Shown here: piece after piece, positions 1 through 10,364 of the stretch
Layout of the letters: every line of letters begins with the position of its first letter
How positions within the stretch are numbered: position 1 is the first letter of the stretch
NCBI GenBank assembly: GCA_947487095.1
Contig: CANKVI010000005.1
Location: forward strand, 1-23,777
Source: Acidimicrobiaceae bacterium
GTDB lineage: Bacteria; Actinomycetota; Acidimicrobiia; Acidimicrobiales; Ilumatobacteraceae
Length of the DNA stretch: 23,777 nucleotides
Direction: 5' to 3'
Position numbers and translations under genes: made by a program
Notes under the pieces: generated by a model
The model's database searches: none
Told to the model about the DNA's origin: nothing
Seen by the model: only the letters and a program-made list of their open reading frames with translations

Positions 1-40
1 CACACCCGAATGCGTTCTGCGAACGAATTCGGTGATTACA

Positions 41-44
41 GAGG
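41..44 (+). promoter_or_regulatory. Shine-Dalgarno site of gltB
   Basis: GAGG lies 6 nt upstream of the ATG at 51. It is one of only two clear ribosome binding sites in the window (the other precedes potD), and it supports 51 over the in-frame ATG at 63. Confidence 0.6.
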
Positions 45-50
45 ACGACA

Positions 51-3000
51 ATGCATAACTCCATGCCGCCTGCAAGCGGTTTATACGACCCACGCTTTGA
101 ACACGACGCCTGTGGCGTGTCGTTTGTCGTTGACGTGCAAGGTCGAAAGTCGCACGACATTGTGGCGATGGGGATTGGTGCGTTGTGCCGAATGGAGCAT
201 CGCGGTGCAACTGGTGCCGAAGTTGAAACCGGCGACGGTGCTGGTGTGCTCATTCAAGTTCCGCACAAGTTTCTTTCAGATGTTGCAAGTTTTCCGTTAC
301 CAGCAGAAGGGCAGTACGGCGTTGGAATGGCGTTCTTGCCAGCCGACACTGGCAACAGGTCGCTTGCTGTAACAGCTATCGAAAACATCATTCACGAAGA
401 AGCGCTTGAAGTTCTTGGTTGGCGTGAAGTGCCAGTGAATCCTGCATGCTTGGGCGAAAGCGCTCGTCGTGTGATGCCGTATTTCTCGCTGATGTTTGTT
501 CGCGCGAAAAATGGCGAGTCTGGAATTGCGCTTGACCGCTTGTTGTTTGTTGCACGTAAGCGCATTGAGCACGAACTTGCTCAGGAACAGCAAACATATT
601 TCCCGTCGCTGTCTGCACGCACACTCATTTATAAGGGCATGTTGACAACTCCAGAGCTTGCGCAGTTTTTCCCTGACTTGATTGATGAGCGCATGGAATC
701 ATCGTTGGCTCTCGTGCACAGCCGCTTCAGCACCAACACTTTTCCTTCGTGGCCACTTGCGCACCCGTATCGATACATTGCGCACAACGGCGAAATCAAC
801 ACGGTGCAAGGAAATCGAAACTGGATGCGCACACGCGAGTCCATGTTGTCGAGTGATCTGCTTCCAGGATTAGAGCGAGCATTCCCAATTTGTGCAATGG
901 GTGGTTCGGACTCTGCGTCATTTGACGAGGTGCTGGAATTGTTGCATTTGGGCGGGCGTTCATTGCCGCATGCAGTGTTGATGATGATTCCAGAAGCATG
1001 GGAAAACCACGCAACGATGGATGCGCAAAAGCGCGCGTTTTATCGTTACCACGCTTCGTTAATGGAGCCGTGGGACGGCCCTGCGTGTATTGCATTCACC
1101 GATGGAACATTGATTGGCGCCGTGCTCGATCGCAATGGTCTTCGTCCAAGTCGCTATTGGGTAACCGACGACGATGTAGTGATCATGGCCAGCGAAGTGG
1201 GCGTAGTTGATATTGATCAAGCAAAAATCGTGAAGAAGGGCAGACTGCAGCCAGGTCGCATGTTGTTGATTGACACTGAGCAGAAGCGCATTGTTGATGA
1301 CGACGAAATCAAGAGCGAACTTGCCTCTGCTGCTCCATATGCACAATGGCTTGCAGATGGTCTTGTTGAACTTGCTGACTTGCCAGACCGCGAACATGTG
1401 GTGTTTAGCCGTGACAGTGTGTTGCGCCGCCAGCAAGTGTTCGGATACACGCACGAAGAACTAAAGATCATCCTTGCTCCAATGGCCAAAAGCGGACTCG
1501 AGGCAATTGGTTCCATGGGAACCGATACGCCGATAGCGGTTCTGTCAACTCGACCACGTTTGTTGTTCGACTATTTCCAGCAATTGTTTGCTCAGGTAAC
1601 AAACCCACCGCTAGATGCAATCCGTGAAGAAGTAGTCACGTCAATTGGAACTGCGGTTGGACCAGAAGGCAATTTGCTCGATGCAACTGCAGAACACTGT
1701 CGACAGTTGGTCTTGCCGTTTCCGGTCATCAGTAACGACCACTTAGCGAAGATCATTCACATCAATGAAGACGGTGAGTACTCGCATCTGCGCAGCATGG
1801 TGGTGAGTGGTCTGTACCGCGTTGCTGAAGGTGAGTCCGGTCTGCGTTCTGCACTTACACAGATTTGCGCTGAAATCGGCACGGCTATTGATGAGGGTGT
1901 GCGAATCATCGTGCTCTCCGATCGAAATAGCGACGAAGTGTTTGCCCCAATTCCGTCACTCCTGCTTACAAGTGCAGTGCATCACCATCTCATTCGCACC
2001 AAACAGAGAACCAAAGTAGGTCTCATTGTTGAATGTGGCGACGCACGAGAAGTGCATCACATGGCACTGCTGGTTGGTTTTGGTGCTGGCGCAATCAATC
2101 CGTATCTTGCGTTCGAATCGATTGAGGATTTGATTGCGGCTGACGATGGCACAGGAATGCACGGTCTTGGTGGAATGGAACCCAAGAAGGCAGTGAACAA
2201 CTACATCAAGGCAGCGGGCAAAGGTGTGTTGAAGGTGATGTCGAAGATGGGTGTTTCGACTGTTGCTTCATATACCGGTGCACAGATTTTTGAAGCCATT
2301 GGTTTGAGTCACTCGTTTATCGACGAGTTCTTTACGGGAACAGTTTCGCGAATTGATGGAATCGGACTTGAGCAGGTGAGTGCAGAAGTTGCCGCACGCC
2401 ATGCAATTGCGCATCCGCGCCGACCAGATCAGCGAATTCATCGCAAGCTTGAACTTGGTGGTGAATACCAGTGGCGTCGCGAAGGCGAACACCATTTGTT
2501 CAACCCAGAAACTGTGTACCGCCTGCAGCATGCAACAAGGGCTGGTCGCTACGACCTCTTCAAGCAATACACCGCTGCGGTAGACGATCAATCAAAGGTG
2601 CTCACCACCTTGCGCGGAATGTTCCAATTTGCAAGCGATCGTGAGTCAATTTCAATCGACGAAGTTGAGTCGGTTGCAAGCATCGTGCAGCGATTCTCAA
2701 CTGGTGCAATGAGTTACGGATCAATTTCTGCAGAAGTGCATGAGACGCTTGCCATTGCCATGAATCGCATTGGCGCAAAAAGCAACACGGGCGAAGGCGG
2801 TGAAGATCCCGAGCGGTATGAAGTGATGAGCAACGGCGATTCCAAGCGTTCAGCAATCAAGCAAGTTGCTTCAGGTCGCTTTGGAGTGACGAGTGAGTAT
2901 CTCGTCAATGCCGATGACATTCAAATCAAGATGGCCCAAGGTGCCAAGCCTGGCGAGGGTGGTCAGTTGCCTGGACACAAGGTGTATCCATGGATTGCTA

Positions 3001-4619
3001 AAACGCGTTACAGCACTCCAGGTGTTGGACTCATTTCGCCACCACCGCACCACGACATCTACTCAATTGAAGATTTGAAGCAGCTCATTCACGACTTAAA
3101 GAATTCAAATCCTGCTGCGCGAGTGCACGTGAAGTTGGTCTCTGAAGTTGGCATTGGCACGGTTGCCGCAGGTGTAAGCAAAGCGAAAGCCGACGTGGTG
3201 TTGATTTCTGGACATGATGGCGGAACAGGTGCTTCGCCGCTGACGTCGTTGAAGCACGCCGGCGTGCCGTGGGAACTTGGTCTAGCCGAAGCACAGCAAA
3301 CACTGTTGCTCAACGGTTTACGTGATCGCATTGTCGTGCAAGCCGATGGACAGATGAAAACTGGACGCGACGTCATTATCGCTGCGTTGCTTGGTGCAGA
3401 AGAGTTTGGATTTGCAACGGCCCCACTGGTGGTTAGCGGCTGCATCATGATGCGCGTCTGCCATTTGGATACGTGCCCAGTTGGTATCGCAACACAAAAC
3501 CCAGAACTGCGTAAGCGGTTTAGCGGCAAGCCCGAGTTCGTGGTCAACTTCTTCGAATACATCGCTGAAGAGGTGCGCGAATATCTTGCTCAACTCGGTT
3601 TCCGTACTCTGCAGGAAGCGGTTGGTTGTGTCGAGGCGCTCGATGTGAAGCATGCAGTGAACCATTGGAAGGCTCAGGGGCTCGACATTGAGCCGATCCT
3701 TGTCACTCCGCAAAATCCGTATAACCAAACTCGACATCACTCGGTTGCGCAAGATCATGGGCTGGTTGATGCACTCGACACGTCTCTCATTGCGCAGTGC
3801 GCGAGCGCAATTCAGTCGGGTTCGGCAATTTGCATCGAGTCACCAATTTCAAACGTCAATCGCACCGTGGGCACCATGTTGGGCAGCGAAGTGACGAAAA
3901 AGTGGGGAGGCACCGGTCTTCCCGACAACACCATTGCGCTTCGGTTTGAAGGGTCGGCTGGACAAAGTTTCGGTGCGTTCCTTCCGCGCGGAGTAACCAT
4001 GCAACTATTCGGCGATAGTAACGATCACGTTGGTAAGGGATTGTCTGGCGGCCGAATCAGTATTCGTCCGAGTGAACGGGCACCGTTTGCTCCCGAAGAC
4101 AACGTGATTGCTGGAAACGTCGTCGGTTACGGTGCAACTTCGGGACAAGTGTTCATCAACGGCATCGTCGGTGAGCGATTTGCTGTTCGCAACTCAGGAG
4201 CAACTCTGGTTGTTGAAGGTGTGGGCGACCATGCATGCGAATACATGACTGGTGGCCGCGCGGTTGTGCTTGGTGCAACGGGACGAAACTTTGCGGCTGG
4301 TATGTCGGGTGGTATCGCGTATGTATATGACATGGACGATCAGTTTGTTTCGCGTGTCAACCCAGAGATGGTTGACGTTTTGCCTCTTGACGCAGAAGAT
4401 ACGCAGTGGCTTCAAGGCATTCTTCGCGAGCACATTGCGATGACCGATTCGCCACGCGCAAAACAGATCGTCGCACACTGGGATTCATACTCAACCAAGT
4501 TCGTCAAAGTGTTGCCCCGAGATTACGCACGCGTCATGGCGGTGTTGGCGAAAGCGTCAGCAGATGGTCTTTCTGAAGAGGAAACGTCACAACGAGTAAT
4601 GGAGTCAGTCCATGGGTGA
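51..4619 (+). CDS. gltB: Glutamate synthase [NADPH] large (alpha) subunit
   Basis: Catalyses the reductive transfer of the glutamine amide to 2-oxoglutarate, giving two glutamates, in complex with the small subunit GltD; cytoplasmic. The 1522 residues match the usual bacterial alpha-subunit length. Domains in order: an N-terminal class II glutamine amidotransferase whose nucleophile is Cys21 in the motif DACGVSF, so a roughly 20-residue propeptide is expected to be removed; a central domain; the FMN-binding synthase domain; the 3Fe-4S ligands Cys1131, Cys1137 and Cys1142 (C-x5-C-x4-C) in the motif [13 protein letters not shown]; and the C-terminal glycine-repeat beta-helix domain (about 1280-1450, GGRISIRP to GGIAYVYD). 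The start at 51 is backed by GAGG 6 nt upstream. The 3' end overlaps gltD by 8 nt, implying translational coupling. All expected catalytic features are present. Confidence 0.98.
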   Translation: MHNSMPPASGLYDPRFEHDACGVSFVVDVQGRKSHDIVAMGIGALCRMEHRGATGAEVETGDGAGVLIQVPHKFLSDVASFPLPAEGQYGVGMAFLPADTGNRSLAVTAIENIIHEEALEVLGWREVPVNPACLGESARRVMPYFSLMFVRAKNGESGIALDRLLFVARKRIEHELAQEQQTYFPSLSARTLIYKGMLTTPELAQFFPDLIDERMESSLALVHSRFSTNTFPSWPLAHPYRYIAHNGEINTVQGNRNWMRTRESMLSSDLLPGLERAFPICAMGGSDSASFDEVLELLHLGGRSLPHAVLMMIPEAWENHATMDAQKRAFYRYHASLMEPWDGPACIAFTDGTLIGAVLDRNGLRPSRYWVTDDDVVIMASEVGVVDIDQAKIVKKGRLQPGRMLLIDTEQKRIVDDDEIKSELASAAPYAQWLADGLVELADLPDREHVVFSRDSVLRRQQVFGYTHEELKIILAPMAKSGLEAIGSMGTDTPIAVLSTRPRLLFDYFQQLFAQVTNPPLDAIREEVVTSIGTAVGPEGNLLDATAEHCRQLVLPFPVISNDHLAKIIHINEDGEYSHLRSMVVSGLYRVAEGESGLRSALTQICAEIGTAIDEGVRIIVLSDRNSDEVFAPIPSLLLTSAVHHHLIRTKQRTKVGLIVECGDAREVHHMALLVGFGAGAINPYLAFESIEDLIAADDGTGMHGLGGMEPKKAVNNYIKAAGKGVLKVMSKMGVSTVASYTGAQIFEAIGLSHSFIDEFFTGTVSRIDGIGLEQVSAEVAARHAIAHPRRPDQRIHRKLELGGEYQWRREGEHHLFNPETVYRLQHATRAGRYDLFKQYTAAVDDQSKVLTTLRGMFQFASDRESISIDEVESVASIVQRFSTGAMSYGSISAEVHETLAIAMNRIGAKSNTGEGGEDPERYEVMSNGDSKRSAIKQVASGRFGVTSEYLVNADDIQIKMAQGAKPGEGGQLPGHKVYPWIAKTRYSTPGVGLISPPPHHDIYSIEDLKQLIHDLKNSNPAARVHVKLVSEVGIGTVAAGVSKAKADVVLISGHDGGTGASPLTSLKHAGVPWELGLAEAQQTLLLNGLRDRIVVQADGQMKTGRDVIIAALLGAEEFGFATAPLVVSGCIMMRVCHLDTCPVGIATQNPELRKRFSGKPEFVVNFFEYIAEEVREYLAQLGFRTLQEAVGCVEALDVKHAVNHWKAQGLDIEPILVTPQNPYNQTRHHSVAQDHGLVDALDTSLIAQCASAIQSGSAICIESPISNVNRTVGTMLGSEVTKKWGGTGLPDNTIALRFEGSAGQSFGAFLPRGVTMQLFGDSNDHVGKGLSGGRISIRPSERAPFAPEDNVIAGNVVGYGATSGQVFINGIVGERFAVRNSGATLVVEGVGDHACEYMTGGRAVVLGATGRNFAAGMSGGIAYVYDMDDQFVSRVNPEMVDVLPLDAEDTQWLQGILREHIAMTDSPRAKQIVAHWDSYSTKFVKVLPRDYARVMAVLAKASADGLSEEETSQRVMESVHG

Positions 4620-6063
4620 ACCAACCGGATTTTTGAATTGGGAGCGCAAGACTCCGAAGCGTCGCTCAATTCCTGTGCGCGTCACCGATTGGCGCGAAGT
4701 GTACGAACCATTCGCAAAAGAGGAATTGAATCATCAGGCAGGACGTTGTATGGACTGCGGAATTCCGTTTTGCAACAACGGATGTCCGCTGGGCAACCTC
4801 ATTCCCGACTGGAATGACCTCGTGTACCGCGGACATTGGCGCGATGCGATTGAACGCCTGCATGCCACAAACAATTTCCCCGAGTTCACCGGACGCCTGT
4901 GCCCAGCACCCTGTGAAAGCGCATGTGTTTTGGGAATTAACCAAGACCCGGTTTCAATCAAGCAAGTTGAAGTCGAAATCATCGATCATGCATGGAATGA
5001 AGGATGGGTGCAGCCATTCATTGCCAGCATAAAAACCGGTAAGCGGATTGCGGTGGTTGGCTCTGGCCCTGCAGGTCTTGCAGCAGCTCAGCAACTTACG
5101 CGTGCAGGTCACGAGGTGGTTGTACTTGAGCGTGCCGACCGAATCGGTGGACTGTTGCGCTATGGAATTCCTGAATTCAAGATGGAAAAGAAGTACCTCG
5201 ATCGACGCATAGAGCAGATGCGCGAAGAGGGAACTGAGTTCCGAACGAATGCTGCAGTTGGTGACAATGTCGATATTGACGTTCTTGTTGCTTCGCACGA
5301 TGCAATAGTTTTGGCTTGTGGTTCAACCATCGGGCGCGATCTACCTGTACCCGGTCGCGAATTGCGCGGAATTCATCAGGCGATGGAGTATTTGCCGCTT
5401 GCCAACAAAGTGCAACAAGGCGACATGCCATCATCACCAATTGATGCTCATGGCAAACATGTGGTCATTATTGGTGGCGGAGATACCGGCGCTGACTGTT
5501 TGGGTACTGCAATTCGTCAAGGTGCAGCATCGATTACGCAGTTGGAAATCATGCCAATGCCACCAGAAGTTCGCGCTAGCAACAACCCCTGGCCTCAGTG
5601 GAGTTTGATCTATCGCACATCTTCGGCACATGAAGAGGGTGGTGAGCGCATATTCAGCGTGAATACGGAGCGTTTCATCGACGATGGAAATGGAAATGTG
5701 AAAGCACTTGTGCTCAACGAAGTGCAGATGGTGGATGGAAAGTTTGAGAACGTTCCTGGCACCTCGCGTGAAATTCCAGCAGATCTCGTGTTTCTTGCTT
5801 TGGGTTTTGTCGGTCCAGACAAAGGAAGTTGGATCGAGCGTTTGGGTGTCAATCTTGATGTTCGCGGCAACATTGCGCGCACTGATGATTACCGAACAAA
5901 TGTTCCAGGAGTTTTTGTAGCAGGTGACATGGGTCGTGGTCAAAGCTTGATCGTGTGGGCAATTGCCGAGGGACGAGCATGTGCATCTGCTGTAGATATG
6001 CAGTTGATGGGTGAGACAACTCTCCCAGTTCCAATTGCTTCATCTGCCCGCCCAATGGTGTAG
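4612..6063 (+). CDS. gltD: Glutamate synthase [NADPH] small (beta) subunit
   Basis: Oxidises NADPH through FAD and passes electrons over iron-sulfur clusters to GltB. The 483 residues are the normal length. The N-terminal cysteine-rich domain has Cys46, Cys49, Cys54 and Cys58 ([13 protein letters not shown]), followed by a second group in [10 protein letters not shown] Rossmann FAD motif GSGPAG lies at residues 150-155 and an NADPH motif GGGDTG at 288-293. A C-terminal FAD segment, [19 protein letters not shown], is present. The ATG sits inside the last codons of gltB (ATGGGTGA), so the two subunits are translationally coupled, as expected for a stoichiometric complex. The protein also resembles the GltD-like domains of dihydropyrimidine dehydrogenases, but the gltB neighbour settles the assignment. 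Confidence 0.97.
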   Translation: MGEPTGFLNWERKTPKRRSIPVRVTDWREVYEPFAKEELNHQAGRCMDCGIPFCNNGCPLGNLIPDWNDLVYRGHWRDAIERLHATNNFPEFTGRLCPAPCESACVLGINQDPVSIKQVEVEIIDHAWNEGWVQPFIASIKTGKRIAVVGSGPAGLAAAQQLTRAGHEVVVLERADRIGGLLRYGIPEFKMEKKYLDRRIEQMREEGTEFRTNAAVGDNVDIDVLVASHDAIVLACGSTIGRDLPVPGRELRGIHQAMEYLPLANKVQQGDMPSSPIDAHGKHVVIIGGGDTGADCLGTAIRQGAASITQLEIMPMPPEVRASNNPWPQWSLIYRTSSAHEEGGERIFSVNTERFIDDGNGNVKALVLNEVQMVDGKFENVPGTSREIPADLVFLALGFVGPDKGSWIERLGVNLDVRGNIARTDDYRTNVPGVFVAGDMGRGQSLIVWAIAEGRACASAVDMQLMGETTLPVPIASSARPMV

Positions 6064-6071
6064 TCATCAAT

Positions 6072-6077
6072 TACTCT
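6072..6077 (+). promoter_or_regulatory. Candidate -10 element (leaderless start of LysM lipoprotein)
   Basis: TACTCT ends 6 nt before the GTG at 6084, placing a predicted transcription start on the start codon. No convincing -35 or Shine-Dalgarno site is visible. Inferred from spacing and from the same pattern at other genes here. Confidence 0.45.
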
Positions 6078-6083
6078 GTACAG

Positions 6084-6677
6084 GTGATGAAATGCCACCA
6101 AAAAGCCATCGCGCACGCAGTTGCTGTCCTTTCAGTAGTTTCAGTACTTGCTGCGTGCAGCGCAGATGTCTCAGGTAGTGCAACAACCGTTGTGGCTGTG
6201 GAGTCAACAAATTTCCAGACCATTCCACCTGTTAGTCCGACCACGGTGCCAGTTACCACCACACTGCCTATTGGTGCAGTTGGGGTAGAGCAGACCTACA
6301 CAGTGTTGCCTGGTGACTCGCCAAGTTTGGTTGCAACAATCTTTGGTATCACGCCGTCTGAATTGCTCATGTACAACGGATTGGTTGCTTCAGGTCAGTT
6401 TCCGTTCGCTGGATCAATTCTCAAGATTCCGCCATCGGCAATGGTGCTCAATCCAATCGTGACTGCAAAACCAGACGTAGCCGCCGGTCCAGCCGCAGCA
6501 GGTTGCGATGCGCGTCCAGCGGGCACATATCAAATTGCTGCAGGCGACTCGATTTACGTTATTCGCAAAAAGTTCTGTGTCTCTCTCGCCTCGTTGCTTG
6601 CTGCAAATAATTGGCCAAACTCGAGTGTAAATATTCGCCCGGGCCAGATCATCAACATTCCCGCTTCGGGCTCGTAA
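6084..6677 (+). CDS. Secreted lipoprotein with two LysM domains
   Basis: A 197-residue envelope protein of unknown exact role. It has a lipoprotein signal peptide ending in the lipobox VLAAC (lipidated Cys25), a Thr/Pro-rich linker (about 29-63), and two LysM peptidoglycan-binding repeats at about 71-116 (TYTVLPGDS to LKIPPS) and 148-193 (TYQIAAGDS to IINIPA). Cys141 and Cys165 bracket the start of the second LysM and could form a disulfide once exported. The likely role is anchoring or wall binding outside the membrane; no catalytic domain is attached. The start is GTG 6084 or the adjacent ATG 6087; the -10-like hexamer spacing favours 6084. It follows gltD by 20 nt but has its own candidate promoter, and its end is only 7 nt from the convergent ddl, a peptidoglycan gene. 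Confidence 0.85.
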   Translation: MMKCHQKAIAHAVAVLSVVSVLAACSADVSGSATTVVAVESTNFQTIPPVSPTTVPVTTTLPIGAVGVEQTYTVLPGDSPSLVATIFGITPSELLMYNGLVASGQFPFAGSILKIPPSAMVLNPIVTAKPDVAAGPAAAGCDARPAGTYQIAAGDSIYVIRKKFCVSLASLLAANNWPNSSVNIRPGQIINIPASGS

Positions 6678-6684
6678 GTTTGAA

Positions 6685-7761
6685 TTAGCGCGCGGTGTTG
6701 CGACGGCGCCGCGAGTGACGTTCAATCGCCAAATCAATGAGTTCATCGAGCAACTCGCCGTATGAGAGTCCAGATGCTTGCCATAGTTTTGGATACATCG
6801 AGATTGGGGTAAAGCCAGGAATGGTGTTGATTTCGTTGCACAGAAATCCACGACCGTTTTTCTCGTAAAAGAAGTCAACGCGCGCCATACCTTCAGCGCG
6901 AAGTGTATGGAAAATGACGATTGCGAGTTTTTGAACAGCTTCAATTTCGTCGGCGGTAAGGTCTGCTGGGACGAGCAGCTTCGCTCCGTCGGTGATGTAC
7001 TTATCTTCGTAATCGTAAAACTCGTTGCCAGGGATGATTTCTCCAGGGACAGATGTGCGAGCAACATCGTTTCCAAGCACTGCAACTTCAATTTCACGAC
7101 CCGAAATTGCCTCTTCAATCACAATCCATTCGTCGTATTGCAAAGCAGTTGCTGCAGCGGTTTTTAAATCTTCAGCAGTTTTGATCTTCGATACACCAAC
7201 CGAGGAGCCCATGTTTGCCGGCTTGACGAAGAGAGGCAAACCAAGGGTTTTGATCGCGTGCTTTAAGGATGCGTCATTGACATGTGATTCGCGAAGCGAA
7301 ACGTAGTTTGGCTGTGGAATTGAGTTGGCGTGCAGCACTTGCTTTGCCACACCCTTGTCCATGCAGACCGCGCTGCCCAGCACGCCAGTTCCAACAAATG
7401 CAATATTTGCAAGCTCAAGTAATCCTTGAATCGTTCCGTCTTCACCGAGTGGGCCATGGAGCAGAGGGAACACCACTGTTTGCACGCCATTATGAGCTTC
7501 GCCTACGACTACTGAAATAGAAGTTGGATCACCTTCGGTCGACAGTTTTGGTCCAACGTGTTCTGGTCCGCGTTTGAGATCGGCCATTGCTTGTGTGGCC
7601 AGGTTCCATTTACCTTCGCGAGTGATCCCGATTGCACTAACGCGATACTTCTGTGGATCTAGAGCGCGAAGCACATGTGCCGCCGTGACGCAGCTGACAT
7701 CGTGCTCGGCGGATTCACCACCAAACAACACGATTACGTGTGTTGGAGTTTGTGTAGTCAC
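6685..7761 (-). CDS. ddl: D-alanine--D-alanine ligase
   Basis: An ATP-grasp ligase that joins two D-alanines for peptidoglycan precursor synthesis; cytoplasmic. The 358 residues fit the longer Ddl forms. Visible features are the N-terminal substrate motif FGGESAEHDVS (about 13-23), the ATP-binding segment KPANMGSSVG (180-189), and the metal-binding residues Asp296, Glu310 and Asn312 (VDFF and NEINTIPGFT). The C-terminus ends in an Arg-rich stretch, HSRRRRNTAR. The start is a GTG at 7761; there is no nearby Shine-Dalgarno and no well-spaced TANNNT, the closest being TAGTAC 13 nt upstream. It is divergent from murF, which uses its product, across 41 bp, so the two may be co-regulated. Substrate specificity (D-Ala against D-Lac or D-Ser at the second site) cannot be settled by eye, but D-Ala is the default. 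Confidence 0.96.
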   Translation of the reverse strand: MTTQTPTHVIVLFGGESAEHDVSCVTAAHVLRALDPQKYRVSAIGITREGKWNLATQAMADLKRGPEHVGPKLSTEGDPTSISVVVGEAHNGVQTVVFPLLHGPLGEDGTIQGLLELANIAFVGTGVLGSAVCMDKGVAKQVLHANSIPQPNYVSLRESHVNDASLKHAIKTLGLPLFVKPANMGSSVGVSKIKTAEDLKTAAATALQYDEWIVIEEAISGREIEVAVLGNDVARTSVPGEIIPGNEFYDYEDKYITDGAKLLVPADLTADEIEAVQKLAIVIFHTLRAEGMARVDFFYEKNGRGFLCNEINTIPGFTPISMYPKLWQASGLSYGELLDELIDLAIERHSRRRRNTAR

Positions 7762-7790
7762 TATGAAACACGGTACTAGGTAATAATCAG

Positions 7791-7796
7791 TATTCT
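7791..7796 (+). promoter_or_regulatory. Candidate -10 element (leaderless start of murF)
   Basis: TATTCT ends 6 nt before the ATG at 7803 inside the 41-bp ddl/murF divergent spacer. No Shine-Dalgarno site is visible, so a leaderless murF mRNA is inferred. Confidence 0.5.
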
Positions 7797-7802
7797 CGGT
7801 GC

Positions 7803-9113
7803 ATGCGCTTTATGGCTGCCGATGTGGCGAATGCAACCGGTGGCACGCTCATTGGACAAAATGCCCACTTATCGGGTGTCAGTTTTGATTCGCGCACCAT
7901 TACGCCAGGGCAGTTGTTCGTTCCCATAGTTGCTGAACGTGATGGGCACGAATTCATTGAGATCGCATTGAAGTCTGGTGCAGGTGCGTATCTCACCCAG
8001 CGCGATCCAGTTGGTCGGAGTGCCATTGTTGTTGACGACACGCTTTCAGCATTGCTGAAGCTTGGTGCATGGGCACGTACTCGTCTTGAACCATCGGTTG
8101 GGAACTGGGTTATTGGTATAACTGGTTCAGTTGGCAAAACTTCAACAAAGGATTTCATTGCGGCCGCGTTGTCAAGTGAACTCGTGGTTTCGGCCAGCGA
8201 GCGTTCGTTTAACAACGATCAAGGATTACCAGTCACGCTGCTGAACGCAGCAGACAACGCGCAAGCCCTGGTGTTGGAAATGGGAATGCGTGGTTTTGGA
8301 GAAATCACTCGGTTGTGCTCAATCGGTCGCCCCGCAATTGGCGTGGTGACTTCGGTTGCTGCGGCTCATACCGAGCGAGTTGGTGGCATCGAAGGTGTAG
8401 CAAAAGCAAAAGCCGAATTGGTGCAAGCGCTTCCAACTTCGGGTTACGCAATTTTGAATGCTGACGACGAGCGTGTACGCAACATGCGTAACTTGACGCA
8501 AGCACAAGTGTTGACGTATGGCGTTCATGAAAGTGCTGATATTCGAATCATTAAATGCGAACTTGATGAGATGGCACGCGCGTCAGTAAGTGCAACAACA
8601 CCGTGGGGAACTGTGTCGTGGGCGATGTCGGTTCCCGGAGCCCATATGGCGCTGAATGCTGCAGCGGCGATTGCCGTGTCCGGCGTGTGTGGAGTGAGTA
8701 TTCACAGTGCGGCAGCGGCATTAGAACAGAGTTTTGTCTCTCCAATGCGCATGCAGGTGATCACGACAGATGATGGAATGACGATCATTAATGATGCGTA
8801 TAACGCCAACCCTGCTTCGATGCGCGCTGCACTTGACACCTTGGCGGGAATGAAGGCGTCACGCCATGTAGTGATTGCCGGTCAGATGGCTGAGTTGGCA
8901 GATTCCTCCGCAGAACACAGCGCAATCGTCGAGTATGCGCGAAGCAAAAAGATTGAGTTCATTGCGTGTGAAACCGACAACTACGCAACTCCATCGTTTT
9001 CAATTGACGATGCTATGAAAATTGTGTGTAACGGTGGCACCGATGTTGCCGTTTTGGTGAAGGGTTCACGCGTGGCGGCCCTTGAGCGAGTTGTTCAGTT
9101 ACTGATTGAGTAG
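7803..9113 (+). CDS. murF: UDP-N-acetylmuramoyl-tripeptide--D-alanyl-D-alanine ligase
   Basis: An ATP-dependent Mur ligase that adds D-Ala-D-Ala to UDP-MurNAc-tripeptide, the last cytoplasmic step of pentapeptide assembly. The 436 residues are close to the family length. The order is: an N-terminal uridine-nucleotide domain (VSFDSRTITPGQLFV, about 26-40); a central Mur ligase domain with P-loop GITGSVGKTS (105-114, Lys112), SFNNDQGLPVT (135-145) and EMGMRGFGEI (from 159); and a C-terminal domain containing INDAYNANPASMRAAL. The ATG at 7803 is favoured by the -10-like TATTCT 6 nt before it; ATG 7812 is an alternative. It is divergent from ddl, whose product it consumes. The 3' end overlaps the convergent MFS gene by 15 bp. 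Confidence 0.96.
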   Translation: MRFMAADVANATGGTLIGQNAHLSGVSFDSRTITPGQLFVPIVAERDGHEFIEIALKSGAGAYLTQRDPVGRSAIVVDDTLSALLKLGAWARTRLEPSVGNWVIGITGSVGKTSTKDFIAAALSSELVVSASERSFNNDQGLPVTLLNAADNAQALVLEMGMRGFGEITRLCSIGRPAIGVVTSVAAAHTERVGGIEGVAKAKAELVQALPTSGYAILNADDERVRNMRNLTQAQVLTYGVHESADIRIIKCELDEMARASVSATTPWGTVSWAMSVPGAHMALNAAAAIAVSGVCGVSIHSAAAALEQSFVSPMRMQVITTDDGMTIINDAYNANPASMRAALDTLAGMKASRHVVIAGQMAELADSSAEHSAIVEYARSKKIEFIACETDNYATPSFSIDDAMKIVCNGGTDVAVLVKGSRVAALERVVQLLIE

Positions 9114-10364
9114 AAATTTGTTTTTCGCATCGAGTGCAGAAACGTTGCACCACCAAGCCAAGAACAATGCCCACGCCGCTCCAAAGAGCAATAGCCACCG
9201 CGCGCCGTATTGATCGACAACTGGACCAAACAACATGTTGCCAAGTGGAACAGTTCCGCCAAAGGACATAAACCACAGCGACATCACGCGACCACGCATT
9301 TCTGGTTTCAATCTGCTTTGCACCACGATTGACATTGCTGTCGTGGTGAAGAAGTAGGCGAATCCAAGAATGAATCCAAAAATGAAAGCTGGGATAGCGG
9401 AGCGTGAAATGGCGAAGAACACCATGCTCACTGCAAAGCCGACAAACCCATACTGCACAAGCTTGCGTTGATCTCGATTCGAGAATTTGGTGCCAATTGC
9501 TAAACCGCCGAGTGCAGCACCGAGACCCCACGTTGCATACAACCACTTATATGCAGTGCCGTCTTCTGCGATTCCGAAGTTGACATGTGCAACTGCTGGG
9601 AACAAACCGACGTAGGGAAGTGAAAATAGCGAAAAGGTGGCGAGTGTGAGCAGCAGTCTGCTGACACCAGAAATTTGGCGGGCGAGTGATATTCCACTGG
9701 TAAACCTTCGCCAACCTTGAGTCGTGTCGGGAGTGAACCCTGGAATATTCACCATCAACAACGCGAAGATGACGAAGAGATACGTCGCGGCGTTCATGAA
9801 AAAGAAACCTGCAGTCGTAACGCCGACCTGTGAAAGCACTGCAACGATGATCGGGCCAACCACGCGTGATCCGTTAATGACCACGCTGTTCAGTGACAAT
9901 GCTCCTGGCAAATCCACTGGCCGAACGAGCGATGGCAACATGGCCGACCATGCAGGAGCATTCAGCGCATTGCCAACGCCTACTCCGAGCGCTGCCAGAA
10001 AAATGTAGATGAAGCGCGGATCGCCCAGAGCAAGTACGGCAAGAGAAATGGAGAAGGTGAGTTGTGTGATTTGCATCGAAATGAGCCAACGGCGGCGATC
10101 AAATTTGTCGGCAAGCACTCCGGCGAAGATGGACAGAAAGAGCAGGGGCCCAAGTTGGGCAAAAATCATGATGCCAACAAGCGAGGCCTTGCCGGTGCGG
10201 TGGTACACATAAGCGGGGAGCACCACGTTCTGCATCCAGGTGCCGATGTTTGAGGCGAATGACCCGGACCACACCATTCGAAAGTCACGTGAAGCAAGAG
10301 CGGCTTGGACTGAACCTGGCTTATGTGGGTTCGGGGAGTCGTTGTCGAGAGTAAAGTCAGACAT
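9099..10364 (-). CDS. MFS transporter, exporter-like (MFS_3/EntS-type)
   Basis: An integral membrane major facilitator protein, 421 residues, with about 12 hydrophobic segments. The short cytoplasmic N-terminus is followed by ALASRDFRMVWSGSFASNIG, typical of the EntS-like efflux group, and the loop 2-3 motif A appears as GVLADKFDRRR (82-92). The substrate is unknown; members of this group export siderophores, drugs or metabolites. I chose ATG 10364 over the upstream in-frame TTG 10391 because homologous N-termini begin near the sequence SDFTLDN and the longer start would add residues of no recognisable kind. No Shine-Dalgarno is visible. Its start codon abuts the GTG of the divergent zinc-ribbon gene, and its end overlaps murF by 15 bp. 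Confidence 0.88.
   Translation of the reverse strand: MSDFTLDNDSPNPHKPGSVQAALASRDFRMVWSGSFASNIGTWMQNVVLPAYVYHRTGKASLVGIMIFAQLGPLLFLSIFAGVLADKFDRRRWLISMQITQLTFSISLAVLALGDPRFIYIFLAALGVGVGNALNAPAWSAMLPSLVRPVDLPGALSLNSVVINGSRVVGPIIVAVLSQVGVTTAGFFFMNAATYLFVIFALLMVNIPGFTPDTTQGWRRFTSGISLARQISGVSRLLLTLATFSLFSLPYVGLFPAVAHVNFGIAEDGTAYKWLYATWGLGAALGGLAIGTKFSNRDQRKLVQYGFVGFAVSMVFFAISRSAIPAFIFGFILGFAYFFTTTAMSIVVQSRLKPEMRGRVMSLWFMSFGGTVPLGNMLFGPVVDQYGARWLLLFGAAWALFLAWWCNVSALDAKNKFLLNQ
10352..10357 (+). promoter_or_regulatory. Candidate -10 element of the zinc-ribbon gene
   Basis: TAAAGT ends 7 nt before the GTG at 10365. It lies inside the 5' coding part of the divergent MFS gene, so the two transcription starts would overlap. 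Confidence 0.4.

Noticed and set aside
10..372. 120-residue plus-strand open frame starting before gltB
   Set aside because: It overlaps the well-supported gltB start in another frame and has no domain.
3089..3562. 157-residue minus-strand open frame inside gltB
   Set aside because: It lies opposite the conserved FMN/3Fe-4S part of gltB and its Ser/Thr/Pro-rich translation is typical of a reverse shadow.
6690..6714. GC-rich hairpin possibility at the LysM/ddl junction
   Set aside because: It arises from the Arg-rich C-terminal codons of ddl, with a large loop and no T-run, so I do not call a terminator.
6414..7118. 234-residue open frame on the minus strand across the LysM gene and ddl
   Set aside because: It is out of frame with ddl, which has full catalytic motifs, and antisense to the LysM domains. 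Its translation has no recognisable domain and an odd composition, so it is a shadow frame.
10323..10364. Longer N-terminus for the zinc-ribbon protein
   Set aside because: It would cover the first codons of the MFS gene antisense and add residues with no zinc-ribbon relation; the -10-like TAAAGT at 10352 also favours 10365.
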